Positions 25,545 to 34,076 of a DNA stretch of 64,000 nt are shown piece by piece (the stretch's first letter is position 1; every line of letters starts with the position of its first letter). A program made the translations under genes and the position numbers. The DNA is taken from assembly GCF_007860185.1 (NCBI RefSeq), contig NZ_SJPY01000005.1, forward strand, positions 404,613-468,612, in the 5' to 3' direction. The notes under the pieces are model-generated. The model saw only the letters and a program-made list of their open reading frames with translations, did not search any database and was not told the origin of the DNA. Origin of the DNA: Novipirellula aureliae (GTDB lineage Bacteria; Planctomycetota; Planctomycetia; Pirellulales; Pirellulaceae).

Positions 25545-26216
25545 TTACTTGACTTCGTACTTACTCGGGTTCTGATTGAACATCTGTTGCTGTTCTTGGC
25601 CAGGGAACAGGTATCGCATGCCTTTGTAGAGGCTGGTGAACTCGGCCCGTCCGTCAACATCTTGGTTCATTTCGATACGACACACCGAGCATTTGCCTCC
25701 GAGTGCGATATCGGCGTGGGCGTACTTTTCCTTGTTCGCTTGAAACATGCCTTTCGCTTTCTCGTTGGAGAAAAGGTACAGGTGGTCTTCATGCAATGCA
25801 GCGAATTGGAGGCTGCCTGGGACACGTTTTCCCATTTCTACGAGTGCAACGACACAGTCGCCGCCGAGAACTGGCGTGTACTTGGCCGGGGCATTGACGA
25901 ACATTCGTTTCTGTTCTTCACCTGGAAACAGATAGGTCTTGCCATCGTGCTGTGCCGCAAACCGTGCGTCCCCCTTCACCCACTTTTTCATTTCGATGAT
26001 GCACACTGGACAATAACCTTGCAGTCCGACCGAGTTGGCGTTCGTCTTCGTACTGCTACCAGACGGAGCGGTTGAAGGGCTAGCTGACGGTTGAGTTCGC
26101 GTACCTGACTGAGCATGAGCGTCAATCGCGAGGAGCGAGCTGAACGCCAGTGCGGTCAAGGCGATCACGAATGGGCGAGTGATCGACCGGCGAGTTTTTG
26201 GTTGGATGCGGTTCAT
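25545..26216 (-). CDS. Secreted protein with three YHS-like repeats
   Basis: A 223-residue secreted protein: signal peptide to about residue 32 (FVIALTALAFSSLLAIDAHA), a Ser/Thr/Pro linker, then three repeats of about 50 residues. Each has a Cys-containing start (YCPVCIIEMKKWVKG, GDCVVALVEMGKRVPG, KCSVCRIEMNQDVDG), a YLF or YLFPG strand and a MF...NPxKY end, the layout of YHS/TRASH-like metal-binding domains. Repeat 2 lacks the second Cys. Metal binding in the periplasm is likely. The frame is open to 26480, but that extension is a glycosyltransferase fragment. An ECF-type promoter lies at 26272-26297. Confidence 0.75.
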   Translation of the reverse strand: MNRIQPKTRRSITRPFVIALTALAFSSLLAIDAHAQSGTRTQPSASPSTAPSGSSTKTNANSVGLQGYCPVCIIEMKKWVKGDARFAAQHDGKTYLFPGEEQKRMFVNAPAKYTPVLGGDCVVALVEMGKRVPGSLQFAALHEDHLYLFSNEKAKGMFQANKEKYAHADIALGGKCSVCRIEMNQDVDGRAEFTSLYKGMRYLFPGQEQQQMFNQNPSKYEVK

Positions 26217-26271
26217 CTTGTTTCTCTTTGAAGAATCGAGTGACGAGGTAGTTTTCTTACAGCACAAGAAA

Positions 26272-26297
26272 GACGAAACCAATGAGGTTTCCTTACA
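26272..26297 (-). promoter_or_regulatory. ECF-type promoter, site 1
   Basis: On the reverse strand TGTAAGGAA, 13 bases, CGTC, with CGTC 55 bases before the YHS-like gene start. One of six sites with identical geometry. Confidence 0.75.
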
Positions 26298-26319
26298 ACA
26301 GAAAGTTTTGTCTTGAAAA

Positions 26320-26480
26320 CTTTTCTCGTCTGTGAGGCCGTCCGCGACGATCACTTCAACATCGGAGCATCCGCCGATTCGCTCCAGCGTTGGTTCGATC
26401 CATCGCTCCTCATTGAGTGTCGGTATTACGATTGACAACACGCCTTGGCGTTGTGAGTGCCTGCTGCAATTGTGCCGCAC
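26320..26480 (-). pseudogene. 5' stub of TIGR04283-type arsenosugar glycosyltransferase
   Basis: The frame reads LSIVIPTLNEERWIEPTLER and DVEVIVADG, the exact nucleotide-sugar-binding start of TIGR04283-type GT2 enzymes linked to arsenosugar synthesis. After VIVADG homology ends and the frame runs into promoter sequence of the next gene. The remaining 180 or so residues are lost. Confidence 0.65.
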
Positions 26481-26652
26481 GCTCGGGTCCGAGCGCCGGG
26501 ATCATTCGAGTTTTCGTCAACCCTGGTTCGGGAAACCGCGAGAATATAATGACACGATACGGCTGCGAAACAGCGAGTCTCTCTATAGGCTGTCGAATAA
26601 GTTGACTTCCGAATTGGGCTATATTCATACGAGCAACTGGAAAACAATCCAA
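26410..26652 (-). pseudogene. 5' stub of TIGR04282-type arsenosugar glycosyltransferase
   Basis: The frame reads RVIIFSRFPEPGLTKTRMIP then ALGPERAAQLQQAL, the signature start of TIGR04282 family proteins (IIFxRxPxPGxxKTRL). It then passes directly into the start of the TIGR04283 stub in another frame, so a deletion has removed most of the first gene up to the second. It overlaps the end of the PiT gene by 28 bases. Confidence 0.65.
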
Positions 26653-27731
26653 GCGATTGTTGCGGCCACAGGTAGCGTCGTGATCCAGGCAAGCAGAATC
26701 TGACCGATCGACTTCCAGTGTGCTTGACCTGTCACGGTTCCGATTCCAAACAGTGCACCGCAGGAAACATGGGTGGTCGATACGGGCAACCCCCAGCGGC
26801 TTGCGAACACGACCAAGACCGACGTGACGAGATTTGCGGTGAACCCCTGGCCTGCGTTCATTTCGGTGATCCCATGACTCAGTTTCTCGGCGATCTTCTT
26901 CGCACCGAACCAGCCACCGATCGCGATCGCCAAGCCGCAGAAGACTGTCGCGGTGAGTGAATTCAGGGCTGGAACAATCAATAGCAGCGCGGCGATCTTT
27001 GGCGTGTCATTCAAGCCACGCGCGAAACTCACCATTCCGGCGGAAAGAAAATGCATGGTGTCGAGCGACTGACGAGCGTCGACACCCACAAGATTACCGG
27101 CATAATGATCTCGGCAGCTTACGCTGGTCCCTAGCGTAATCGAAAGCTCGTCTGCACGAGCCATTGCCATTACTCCCGCCCCGATCGGCACGACCTCAAC
27201 GACTTCACGACCGCTGCAAAGGCATGTTTCTTTGGTGATCCCCATCGCGATCCGAGTTCGACGAAAAGTCAAATAGAGAGCCGCTGTTGCAGCGATCGCG
27301 ATCAGGGGACTCAGCAGCAGCGGTGCCATCAGTTTTGACGAAAGTACGTGCCAATCAACGCTGTAGGTTGAAGCACCAGCCGCTCCGACCATCGAGCCTA
27401 CGAGCGCGTGGGTTGTAGAAATCGGAAACCCAAAGCGGCTAGCGAGCATGACCGTCGCCCCCGCAGCCAACGCGACTGCAACGCCGAATTCACTCTGAGC
27501 AACAAGTGCATCCGGCACGATCCCCTTGCCGGAGAATCGAGCCAGCAATTCGCGAGCGAGCCAAACCGCCGTCAATGAACCGGCCGCTGTCGTAGCCGTC
27601 GCCCACACGAGCGCTCGGCGGTACGTCGTCGTGTCACTGCCATACAAAGTCGCGACGCCCTTGAAGTTGTCGTTCGCACCGTTGGCGTACGCTAACAAGA
27701 TGCCGGCAACGAGGGCAAGAAAGACGATCAT
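26625..27731 (-). CDS. PiT-family phosphate (arsenate) transporter
   Basis: A 368-residue inner-membrane protein of the PiT family. The paired signature repeats are present: ANGANDNFKGVATL near residue 16 and SFARGLNDTPKIAALL near 235, with SRFGFPISTTHALVG and SRWGLPVSTTHVSCG in each half, and about ten membrane segments. It moves phosphate with cations; arsenate can also enter by this route. It follows ArsS and the ArsM-like gene on the same strand, with a REP element in the gap. Confidence 0.9.
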   Translation of the reverse strand: MIVFLALVAGILLAYANGANDNFKGVATLYGSDTTTYRRALVWATATTAAGSLTAVWLARELLARFSGKGIVPDALVAQSEFGVAVALAAGATVMLASRFGFPISTTHALVGSMVGAAGASTYSVDWHVLSSKLMAPLLLSPLIAIAATAALYLTFRRTRIAMGITKETCLCSGREVVEVVPIGAGVMAMARADELSITLGTSVSCRDHYAGNLVGVDARQSLDTMHFLSAGMVSFARGLNDTPKIAALLLIVPALNSLTATVFCGLAIAIGGWFGAKKIAEKLSHGITEMNAGQGFTANLVTSVLVVFASRWGLPVSTTHVSCGALFGIGTVTGQAHWKSIGQILLAWITTLPVAATIAWIVFQLLV

Positions 27732-27747
27732 ACAAAAACTCCGAAAA

Positions 27748-27813
27748 CGTAGCCTAGGCTTCTAGCCTGGGACGAGTGAAAAATGTGCCACCAGGCTGGA
27801 AGCCTAGGCTACG
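27748..27813. repeat. REP element, CCTAGG type
   Basis: Inverted pair GTAGCCTAGGCTTCTAGCCT and AGGCTGGAAGCCTAGGCTAC around a 23-base loop. Its edge covers the last codons of arsS (ending GAVVA). Confidence 0.9.
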
Positions 27814-28850
27814 ACCGCTCCCTGACATCCAGACCCGCATCCGGCCGTGCAGCCGAAGCAATGTCGGCCGGTTTGGATCACTCGGTCGCTAAGTCTGGCG
27901 GGATCGAAGTCAGAAATGTGTTGCGAAACGTTCGCAGGCAATCCCATGTGCAACATCTGATTGAAATCGCAATCGAACAATTTTCCTTGCCAATCGACCG
28001 AGACCATTGTGCGACACATGACACCCTCGACAGTAACCGGGTTGAAGCTGTCGATCAGTTTCTGCATGTATTCGTCGAGCTGATCGTTACGAAGCAGATC
28101 ATCGAGGAACCGGCTGATGGGCAGATTGGTGATCGTGTGCAGTTCCGAAAAGACAATGTCGTATCGCGATTTCAGCTCGTCACGAAACGTCGATTCGAGT
28201 TTGTCTTGCGAAGGTGGCAACGAGATTCCAGTCGGGTTGTAAACGAGAGTCAACTTTCGCCCTGAACCCGGATGCCCGTAGCCAAGTGCATTGAGCCGCT
28301 GCAGCGCATTGATCGAGCGTTTGAAAACTCCATCGCCACGTTGGCTATCACAGTTTTCTTCCAAATAGCAGGGCAACGAAGCAACCACTTCGACGTCATG
28401 CCTGGCAAGGAATTCGGGAAGATCCTTGAAGCCATTGGCCATCAGGATCGTCAGATTGCAACGGTCGATCACGCGGCGTCCAAGCTTGTGAGCTTGCTCG
28501 ACAAGCCAACGGAAATTGGGATTCATCTCCGGTGCACCACCGGTAATGTCCAGCGTCGGAATGTCGTTGTTTCCCAGCACTTCAATGATGGCTTCGGTGG
28601 TTTCGCGCGTCATGCTCTCACGGCGATCCGGACCCGCATCCACGTGGCAATGCGTGCAGGTTTGATTGCACAGTTTGCCAACATTGATCTGCAAGACCTC
28701 GATGCCGGTGGCGCGAAGCGGCGACAATCCGCTCGTTCGTAATTGCTGATCGAAGTACGGCTGTCGAGGCGTCGTCTCGCCTTCGAGTATTTCTCGCTGC
28801 ATGGCTGCATTGGCGAGTTCGCTTTTTTGTCGTAGAAGAGATAATTGCAT
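27804..28850 (-). CDS. arsS: Arsenosugar biosynthesis radical SAM protein ArsS
   Basis: A 348-residue radical SAM enzyme. The 4Fe-4S cluster motif is CNQTCTHCH near residue 59, followed by TLDITGGAPEMNPNFRW. The C-terminal CFGCTAGCGSGCQG adds cysteines for auxiliary clusters, and NPTGISLPPSQ and VEGVMCRTMVSVDW are typical of ArsS. ArsS is thought to attach the SAM adenosyl moiety to methylated arsenic. It lies 87 bases after the ArsM-like gene, with a REP between them, and before PiT. Its glycosyltransferase partners are broken in this window. Confidence 0.88.
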   Translation of the reverse strand: MQLSLLRQKSELANAAMQREILEGETTPRQPYFDQQLRTSGLSPLRATGIEVLQINVGKLCNQTCTHCHVDAGPDRRESMTRETTEAIIEVLGNNDIPTLDITGGAPEMNPNFRWLVEQAHKLGRRVIDRCNLTILMANGFKDLPEFLARHDVEVVASLPCYLEENCDSQRGDGVFKRSINALQRLNALGYGHPGSGRKLTLVYNPTGISLPPSQDKLESTFRDELKSRYDIVFSELHTITNLPISRFLDDLLRNDQLDEYMQKLIDSFNPVTVEGVMCRTMVSVDWQGKLFDCDFNQMLHMGLPANVSQHISDFDPARLSDRVIQTGRHCFGCTAGCGSGCQGAVVA

Positions 28851-28863
28851 GTTGGTTCCATTG

Positions 28864-28933
28864 CGTAGCCTAGGCTTCCAGCCTGGGACGATTGATTATG
28901 TTTAGAATACCCAGGCTGGAAACCTAGGCTACG
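28864..28933. repeat. REP element, CCTAGG type
   Basis: Inverted pair with the arms GTAGCCTAGGCTTCCAGCCT and AGGCTGGAAACCTAGGCTAC, filling nearly all of the space between the ArsM-like gene and arsS and ending 5 bases from the former's stop. Confidence 0.9.
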
Positions 28934-28937
28934 TTCG

Positions 28938-30113
28938 CTAGCAGCACGGGCCATCGTCGCTACAACCATCGACGGCGTCCGTCGTCGCGTGGTATTCGAG
29001 ACCCTTCGTCTCTCTTGGATGTCGTCGCGCATTACGCCTACAATCGAATGGCTTCGCGTCTTCCAGTGGAACCATCTCGCGTGGCTCGATTGCGTCGAAC
29101 ATCTCTGCGTAAGGCTCTTGCTGAAGCAGTTGGAACGTCTTGTCACAAACGGCCATCCGCTCGCCCCGAGAATAGGTGTGACCGTCGTCATCCTGAACTT
29201 TCTTGAATGGGCCGCGATACGACACCGCTTGCCCGCGTTCCAAGCAAGGACCTTGCTTTCCTTTGTGCGCAACGACCGTCACGCTGCGGAATTCGATTCC
29301 CTCGACAGTCCGCCATGGCTCAGCTTGTCGTTTGACAATCTCGATTCCGTGAAAGCCTGCGTCCTCGAACGCTTTCAAAAACTCATCTTCGCGAAACGCG
29401 CCGGTGATACATCCAGACCAAAGCTCCGGGTCTTGTTGCAATCGCTCCGGAACACTCTCGTCACTCACAATATCGCTGATCGCCGCGCGGCCTCCGCGAC
29501 GCAAGACGCGAAAGATTTCAGCGAACAATTGTCGGCGGTCCTGCTGCCGCACCAGATTCAGAACGCAATTCGACAAAACGCAGTCGACTGAATCGTCAGA
29601 GACAAGTGGTTGCTCGCGACGTAAACGTTCCTCGGTGTGGCGAAGAGCCAGATAGCCAGCCGGATCGTTCACAGGGTGTTCTGACAATTCTCCAGCAAGT
29701 TGATCCAGATCGAGAGCCAAATCCTGAATCAGGCCATACCGAAAGTCTACGTTTGCGTAGCCGAGTTGCTTGGCCACTGCCGGCGCGTGCTTGCGAGCGA
29801 GTCCCAGCATTTCACGGTTGCAATCGACACCGATTACACGCCCTTCGGGACCAACAACTTGGGCAGCGATGTAACACAATTTGCCACCTCCGCTACCCAA
29901 ATCCAGCACTGTTTCGCCTGAGCGAACGAAGGGCGTGGGATCGCCGCATCCATAATCTCGTTCGATGATTTCTTCGGGGATCACCTTCAGCAAGTCGGTC
30001 GAATATTCGACCGGGCAGCAAAGCGCAGGTTCGACGGCTTGAGCGGCAGCGGCGTACCGCTGGTAGACCGACGACTCGGCGACTTGTTGATCGCTGGACA
30101 AGGCTAGTTTCAT
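28938..30113 (-). CDS. ArsM-like SAM methyltransferase
   Basis: A 391-residue methyltransferase of the arsenosugar-cluster type. LCCPVEYSTDLLKVIPEEII and ERDYGCGDPTPF form the N-terminal signature, ETVLDLGSGGGKLCYIAAQV binds SAM, and DCVLSNCVLNLV follows. A Cys-rich tail ends in CSDDGPCC. The cysteines suit arsenite binding, and a role in methylating arsenic ahead of ArsS is inferred. It heads a leftward series with arsS and PiT, driven by an ECF-type promoter at 30184-30209. Confidence 0.82.
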   Translation of the reverse strand: MKLALSSDQQVAESSVYQRYAAAAQAVEPALCCPVEYSTDLLKVIPEEIIERDYGCGDPTPFVRSGETVLDLGSGGGKLCYIAAQVVGPEGRVIGVDCNREMLGLARKHAPAVAKQLGYANVDFRYGLIQDLALDLDQLAGELSEHPVNDPAGYLALRHTEERLRREQPLVSDDSVDCVLSNCVLNLVRQQDRRQLFAEIFRVLRRGGRAAISDIVSDESVPERLQQDPELWSGCITGAFREDEFLKAFEDAGFHGIEIVKRQAEPWRTVEGIEFRSVTVVAHKGKQGPCLERGQAVSYRGPFKKVQDDDGHTYSRGERMAVCDKTFQLLQQEPYAEMFDAIEPREMVPLEDAKPFDCRRNARRHPRETKGLEYHATTDAVDGCSDDGPCC

Positions 30114-30183
30114 AGGACCGACTTCCTTTCGGATGCGAGTTGTGTTTGCCGCACTGAGAAACGCGAGGCAGTTCGCAAGGGAA

Positions 30184-30209
30184 GACGGTTGACCTACAAG
30201 AAACTTACA
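30184..30209 (-). promoter_or_regulatory. ECF-type promoter, site 2
   Basis: On the reverse strand TGTAAGTTT, 13 bases, CGTC; the GGA of the other sites is TTT here. CGTC lies 70 bases before the ArsM-like start. Confidence 0.65.
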
Positions 30210-30269
30210 GAAATCAAGAAAAGTTTTTCGTAGTCACTTTGCGTCGCCACAACACCAGACAATGCGATT

Positions 30270-30563
30270 CTAGCGGTTCGCAGAACGGGCTAATGGTGCA
30301 CCAGTCATTGGCGGATACGATCGCTGCGGGAGCATGGGCTTGTCTGCGCCTTGAAAACCGACCACCCGACCAAACACCCAACCGACCGGCTCGTGATGTT
30401 TGTAGATCAGGTCGACGTCCGCGTCCGTTGAAAAGGGCTCCGCCGTGACAGCCGGTACTTGGGGCAAAAGCAGCGACCACACGACGAAACCACATGCGAA
30501 TGCGGCTGCACAGACAGGTACACCTATCAGCCAGCCACATCGACGACTCTTCAATCGTTTCAT
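30270..30563 (-). CDS. Small membrane-anchored hypothetical protein
   Basis: A 97-residue protein with one membrane segment (WLIGVPVCAAAFACGFVVWSL) and a short external part (PVGWVFGRVVGF). AAGGGAT lies 5 bases before the chosen ATG, which supports a real gene. No family recognised; divergent from the DUF547 gene. Confidence 0.5.
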   Translation of the reverse strand: MKRLKSRRCGWLIGVPVCAAAFACGFVVWSLLLPQVPAVTAEPFSTDADVDLIYKHHEPVGWVFGRVVGFQGADKPMLPQRSYPPMTGAPLARSANR

Positions 30564-30840
30564 TTTATCCCTTCGTGGCAAGACCCTGAGTTGGTTGCGT
30601 TCGCACCGGACGAATTCATGGCGGACACGGTTCCGGATCAGTTGTAGTTCAATCGGCGAAATGTCTGTTAGCAATGGAGCAACTTGTCGTTTCACCGGCA
30701 ATTGTATTGAGACTCACAGACACGTCCGTCTGCAAATGCGACTCTTGGGCGGAAAATGCATTCCGATGGCCATTGAATAGCGAATGGCGTAGCGGAAGCC
30801 ATTCTTTTCAGTTGCCTCAATGAACGAACGGAGACTCCCA

Positions 30841-31704
30841 ATGAGAAAACCCTTTGCCTCTTACACCATGATCGCGTTGGCCGCTGGTGCCCTTACGCTG
30901 CTGTCGACTCACCCGTGTTTGGCCGGGCCAAAGGTTACCGTTGGCGCCAGTGTGCCTGCGAATCAGCAAGTTTCGATGGACCAGATCGACCCATGCAATT
31001 GGGATGCCTTGCTAAACCGGTACGTTGATGAGAACGGAAACGTCAATTACGCGGCGTGGAAACAGTCCGCTGCGGACTTACAGGCACTTGAAGCGTTTTT
31101 GGGACACCTTTCGTCAGCAAACCCGAACGCACAGGCGAGCCAGTCGGCCAAACTCGCTTTTTGGATCAACGCCTATAACGCAGTGACGGTACATGGAATT
31201 CTCCGTGAGTATCCCACGACCAGCATTCGCAATCACACCGCGAAACTGATTGGCTACAACATTTGGGACGACCTGCTGTTAACGGTTGGCGGAAAGCCGT
31301 ACTCTCTGAACCAGATGGAACATGAAGTGTTGCGAAAGATGGGCGAGCCACGAATTCACTTCGCCATCGTTTGTGCCTCACGTAGTTGTCCGCGACTGTT
31401 GTCCGAAGCCTATACGGCCGAGAAGCTGGATGCTCAGCTAACCGCAAACACAAAAGTCTTCTTTGCCAACCCAGGCAACTTTCAACACGACGCAGCGGGC
31501 CGCAAGTTCCAGCTCTCGTCGATCCTTGACTGGTTCGGCGAAGATTTCGGTCGCGACCAAGCCGCCCAGCTCCGCACAATTGCACCCTACTTGCCATCAC
31601 GCGAAGCCTACGATGCAGCGATCGCGAACTCGGTATCAGTCTCCCATCTCGATTACGACTGGGGCTTGAACGACCAGGCATCCGCTCGAACAGCGCGCCA
31701 CTGA
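30841..31704 (+). CDS. Secreted DUF547 protein
   Basis: A 287-residue protein with a signal peptide (MIALAAGALTLLSTHPCLA) and a DUF547 domain: DENGNVNYAAWKQ, KLAFWINAYNAVTVHGIL, GGKPYSLNQMEHEVLRK and PRIHFAIVCASRSCPRL with its conserved Cys. Biochemical function is unknown. A second DUF547 gene lies at 47945. The start at 30841 follows GGAG at good spacing. Upstream, TGTTAGCAA-N13-CGTT near 30660 is a weak variant of the ECF-type element. Confidence 0.85.
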   Translation: MRKPFASYTMIALAAGALTLLSTHPCLAGPKVTVGASVPANQQVSMDQIDPCNWDALLNRYVDENGNVNYAAWKQSAADLQALEAFLGHLSSANPNAQASQSAKLAFWINAYNAVTVHGILREYPTTSIRNHTAKLIGYNIWDDLLLTVGGKPYSLNQMEHEVLRKMGEPRIHFAIVCASRSCPRLLSEAYTAEKLDAQLTANTKVFFANPGNFQHDAAGRKFQLSSILDWFGEDFGRDQAAQLRTIAPYLPSREAYDAAIANSVSVSHLDYDWGLNDQASARTARH

Positions 31705-31713
31705 TGCACAAAA

Positions 31714-31772
31714 CGTAGCCTAGGCTTCTAGCCTGGGAACCCCGCGAAACCCAGGCTGGAAGCCTAGGCTAC
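31714..31772. repeat. REP element, CCTAGG type
   Basis: Inverted pair between the DUF547 gene (stop 9 bases upstream) and the truncated LCAT-like gene. Confidence 0.9.
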
Positions 31773-31803
31773 AGTCCCCTTCATTTGGTCAAGGATGACC
31801 TCG

Positions 31804-32355
31804 ATGTTGCGTCCTAAAACAAAAGACAATGCAATTCGTGCTGCCTGGGTAGTGATCGCCATCACTGCTTGGTTCGCTCATGGACCAAGTTGTGTGGCTC
31901 AAACACCCAACGCGTCGCTCGCTGCGATCTACAACCCGCTTGCCCAGCGGCCAGACTATGAACGCAATCCAGTGATCGTGATTCCGGGAGTGCTGGGTTC
32001 GCGGCTGGTCGATAACGAGACCGGGAAGACGGTTTGGGGAAAGTACGACAAAATTCGTATTCGACGTCGGCAATCGGACGATCTTGCAGCCGTATCGCTG
32101 CCAATGCGTCAAGGTGTTCCGCTGTCACAATTGCGAGATCACGTTCCCAGCGATGGAACACTGGCTTACTTGGAACTGAGTGTGTTCGGGATTCCGGTCG
32201 AGCTGCAAGCCTACAACCAGATACTTCAAACCCTTGGCGTGGGCGGGTATCGCGATTCCTCGCATCCCAAAGCGGATGAATTCAATTACGGGGACGAACA
32301 CTTCACTTGTTTCCAGTTCGCCTGGGAGCCGATCAAACCCAGGCTGGAAGCCTAG
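31804..32355 (+). pseudogene. LCAT-like acyltransferase/lipase, 3' end lost at a REP
   Basis: The first 175 residues look intact: a signal peptide (WVVIAITAWFAHGPSCVAQ), then NPVIVIPGVLGSRLVDNETG, the oxyanion-strand signature of LCAT/lipase-like hydrolases, and FGIPVELQAYNQILQTLGVG. The frame then enters half a REP element and ends PIKPRLEA-stop. The GxSxG serine and the remaining 250 or so residues are absent, so no activity is expected. AAGG 9 bases upstream supports the ATG at 31804. Confidence 0.7.
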
Positions 32356-32360
32356 GCTAC
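32338..32360. repeat. Half REP element, CCTAGG type
   Basis: Only the right arm (AGGCTGGAAGCCTAGGCTAC) is present. It forms the end of the truncated LCAT-like gene. The left arm and the rest of that gene are missing, consistent with a deletion ending in the element. Confidence 0.8.
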
Positions 32361-32378
32361 TAAACGCAGAGCACGAAT

Positions 32379-34070
32379 GTGGCGGAAGACTCGACGCACA
32401 ATGAAGAGATTGAGCCAAACACAGGCGTTGGCTTGCTGGCGGCACTTGCTGGTCTGTCGATCTGCGTCTATGGAATCATCGCGGTATTGAGCTGGCAGTT
32501 CGATTTTGACAGCGTGACGACGGACCGGCCCATCATCGCAGTCCTTTGCCTGTTTGCAGTCGCGTTCGCGATCTATTTGGGTGCGATCCGGATCGCATGG
32601 CGGACGCGACATAGTGCGCGGATGTTGAGACTGGTGATCGGATCGGCGATCGTGTTCCGCGTGGTGATGCTGTTCTCGCTGCCCATCCAGGAAGTCGATA
32701 TCTATCGCTACCTTTGGGACGGAGCCGTCAGCACCGCCGGCGTGAGTCCGTTTCGTTACAGTCCTGGGCAAGTGAGCTCTGTCGACCTAGCGTCAAACGA
32801 GGATGAGGATCTGTCGCGATTGGCCAAGATGCGAGACGATGATCCGGCACTCGCAGAAATCTTGAATCGTGTGCATTTCCCTGAACTGCCGACGATCTAT
32901 CCGCCGACCAGTCAAACCGTGTTTGCAGCAGCCAATCTCACAACACCACATTCGTCGTCCGTGATGACGCGAGTGTTCATCATGAAGGCGTGGTTGATCG
33001 GGTTCGACATCGCGACGCTATTCGTCGTGATTGGACTCCTTCGTCGATGCGCAAAACCGATCGGACTTTGTGTGATCTATGCGTGGTGTCCGCTACTCAT
33101 GAAAGAGGTTGCCAACAGTGGGCATTTGGACGCCATCGCAGTGTTCTTGACCACGCTCGGTTTGTACCTAGTCGTCCGGAGCCTAGGCTTCCAGCCTGGG
33201 AACAAAAAGACCCAGGCTAGAAGCCTAGGCTACGCCGTGCTGGCGAGTATTGTGCTCGCGTTGGCGGTCGGTGCGAAGCTCTACCCCATCATCCTCGCCC
33301 CGCTCGTCTTTTTCTCCCTCGCGAGAAAATTAGGCTGGCGTTTCACCGTCGCACCGACTGTGGCATTTGCTGTGACGACGGCGGTACTACTATCAGCAAT
33401 GCTTCCAGGTGAAAGATCTGTCTCGGATCGAGAGCAAGTTCATGATCCCAGTCTCGGCGTGGTGACGTTCCTTCGACGTTGGGAAATGAACGATTTTCTA
33501 TTCCTTATCATCATCGAGAACATAAAGCCGACCGCCGGGCGCGGTCCCCATGAAACCGCCTGGTTCACCGTGATTCCCGAGTCGGTTCGCGTCACGATGG
33601 TGGATTCGGTTGCCGCGGGTTTCGACATTGATCCTAGCGAAGCCCCGTTCATGATAGCGCGTGCAATGACCGCGGCTATCTTCTTTATCTTCGCGATCAC
33701 TCTCGCTTGGCGAACCGCGGCAAAGGATTCTGCGCATTTTTGTGAAGCGGCATTCCTGACGATCGCCTGGTTTTGGCTGCTTTGCCCGACATTGAATCCG
33801 TGGTATTGGACCTGGGCTTTGCCTCTGTTGCCGTTTGCCCGAGGCCGCGCGTGGCTCGCCGTCAGTGGACTCGTTCCCATTTACTATCTGCGGTTTTGGC
33901 TGGACTACCATTTCCCAACGACGGCGGTGCTAGGAACACGATACACGGGAGTCGCCTTCTATGACTTCATCATCACTTGGATCGAGTTCGCGCCTTGGTT
34001 CGTTGTTTTGATGTGGCGTAGCCTAGGCTTCCAGCCTGGGAAAAAAATAGTACCCAGGCTGGAAGCCTAG
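32379..34070 (+). CDS. GT87/DUF2029-like membrane mannosyltransferase with in-frame REP
   Basis: A 563-residue polytopic membrane protein. About ten to twelve hydrophobic segments, EVDIYRYLWDGAVSTAGVSP with the acidic pair of GT-C enzymes, KEVANSGHLDAIAVF, and GAKLYPIILAPLVFF support a GT-C (GT87-like) glycosyltransferase using a lipid-linked sugar. Residues 268-286 (SLGFQPG...ARSLGY) are encoded by a REP that keeps the frame, in the loop between two helices. The last 17 residues (RSLGFQPGKKIVPRLEA) come from a second REP. The start is GTG. Both additions may be tolerated because they lie in loops or at the tail. Confidence 0.72.
   Translation: MAEDSTHNEEIEPNTGVGLLAALAGLSICVYGIIAVLSWQFDFDSVTTDRPIIAVLCLFAVAFAIYLGAIRIAWRTRHSARMLRLVIGSAIVFRVVMLFSLPIQEVDIYRYLWDGAVSTAGVSPFRYSPGQVSSVDLASNEDEDLSRLAKMRDDDPALAEILNRVHFPELPTIYPPTSQTVFAAANLTTPHSSSVMTRVFIMKAWLIGFDIATLFVVIGLLRRCAKPIGLCVIYAWCPLLMKEVANSGHLDAIAVFLTTLGLYLVVRSLGFQPGNKKTQARSLGYAVLASIVLALAVGAKLYPIILAPLVFFSLARKLGWRFTVAPTVAFAVTTAVLLSAMLPGERSVSDREQVHDPSLGVVTFLRRWEMNDFLFLIIIENIKPTAGRGPHETAWFTVIPESVRVTMVDSVAAGFDIDPSEAPFMIARAMTAAIFFIFAITLAWRTAAKDSAHFCEAAFLTIAWFWLLCPTLNPWYWTWALPLLPFARGRAWLAVSGLVPIYYLRFWLDYHFPTTAVLGTRYTGVAFYDFIITWIEFAPWFVVLMWRSLGFQPGKKIVPRLEA
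33180..33234. repeat. REP element inside a coding region
   Basis: A CCTAGG-type inverted pair (left arm AGCCTAGGCTTCCAGCCTGG, right arm CAGGCTAGAAGCCTAGGCTA) lying wholly within the membrane glycosyltransferase gene without breaking its frame. Confidence 0.9.
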
Positions 34071-34076
34071 GCTACG
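34017..34076. repeat. REP element shared by two convergent gene ends
   Basis: The inverted pair encodes the C-terminal tails of both neighbours: RSLGFQPGKKIVPRLEA on the + strand and RSLGFQPGYYFFPRLEA on the - strand. Stop codons lie at 34068-34070 (+) and 34023-34025 (-), so the two genes overlap by 48 bases within it. Confidence 0.9.
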
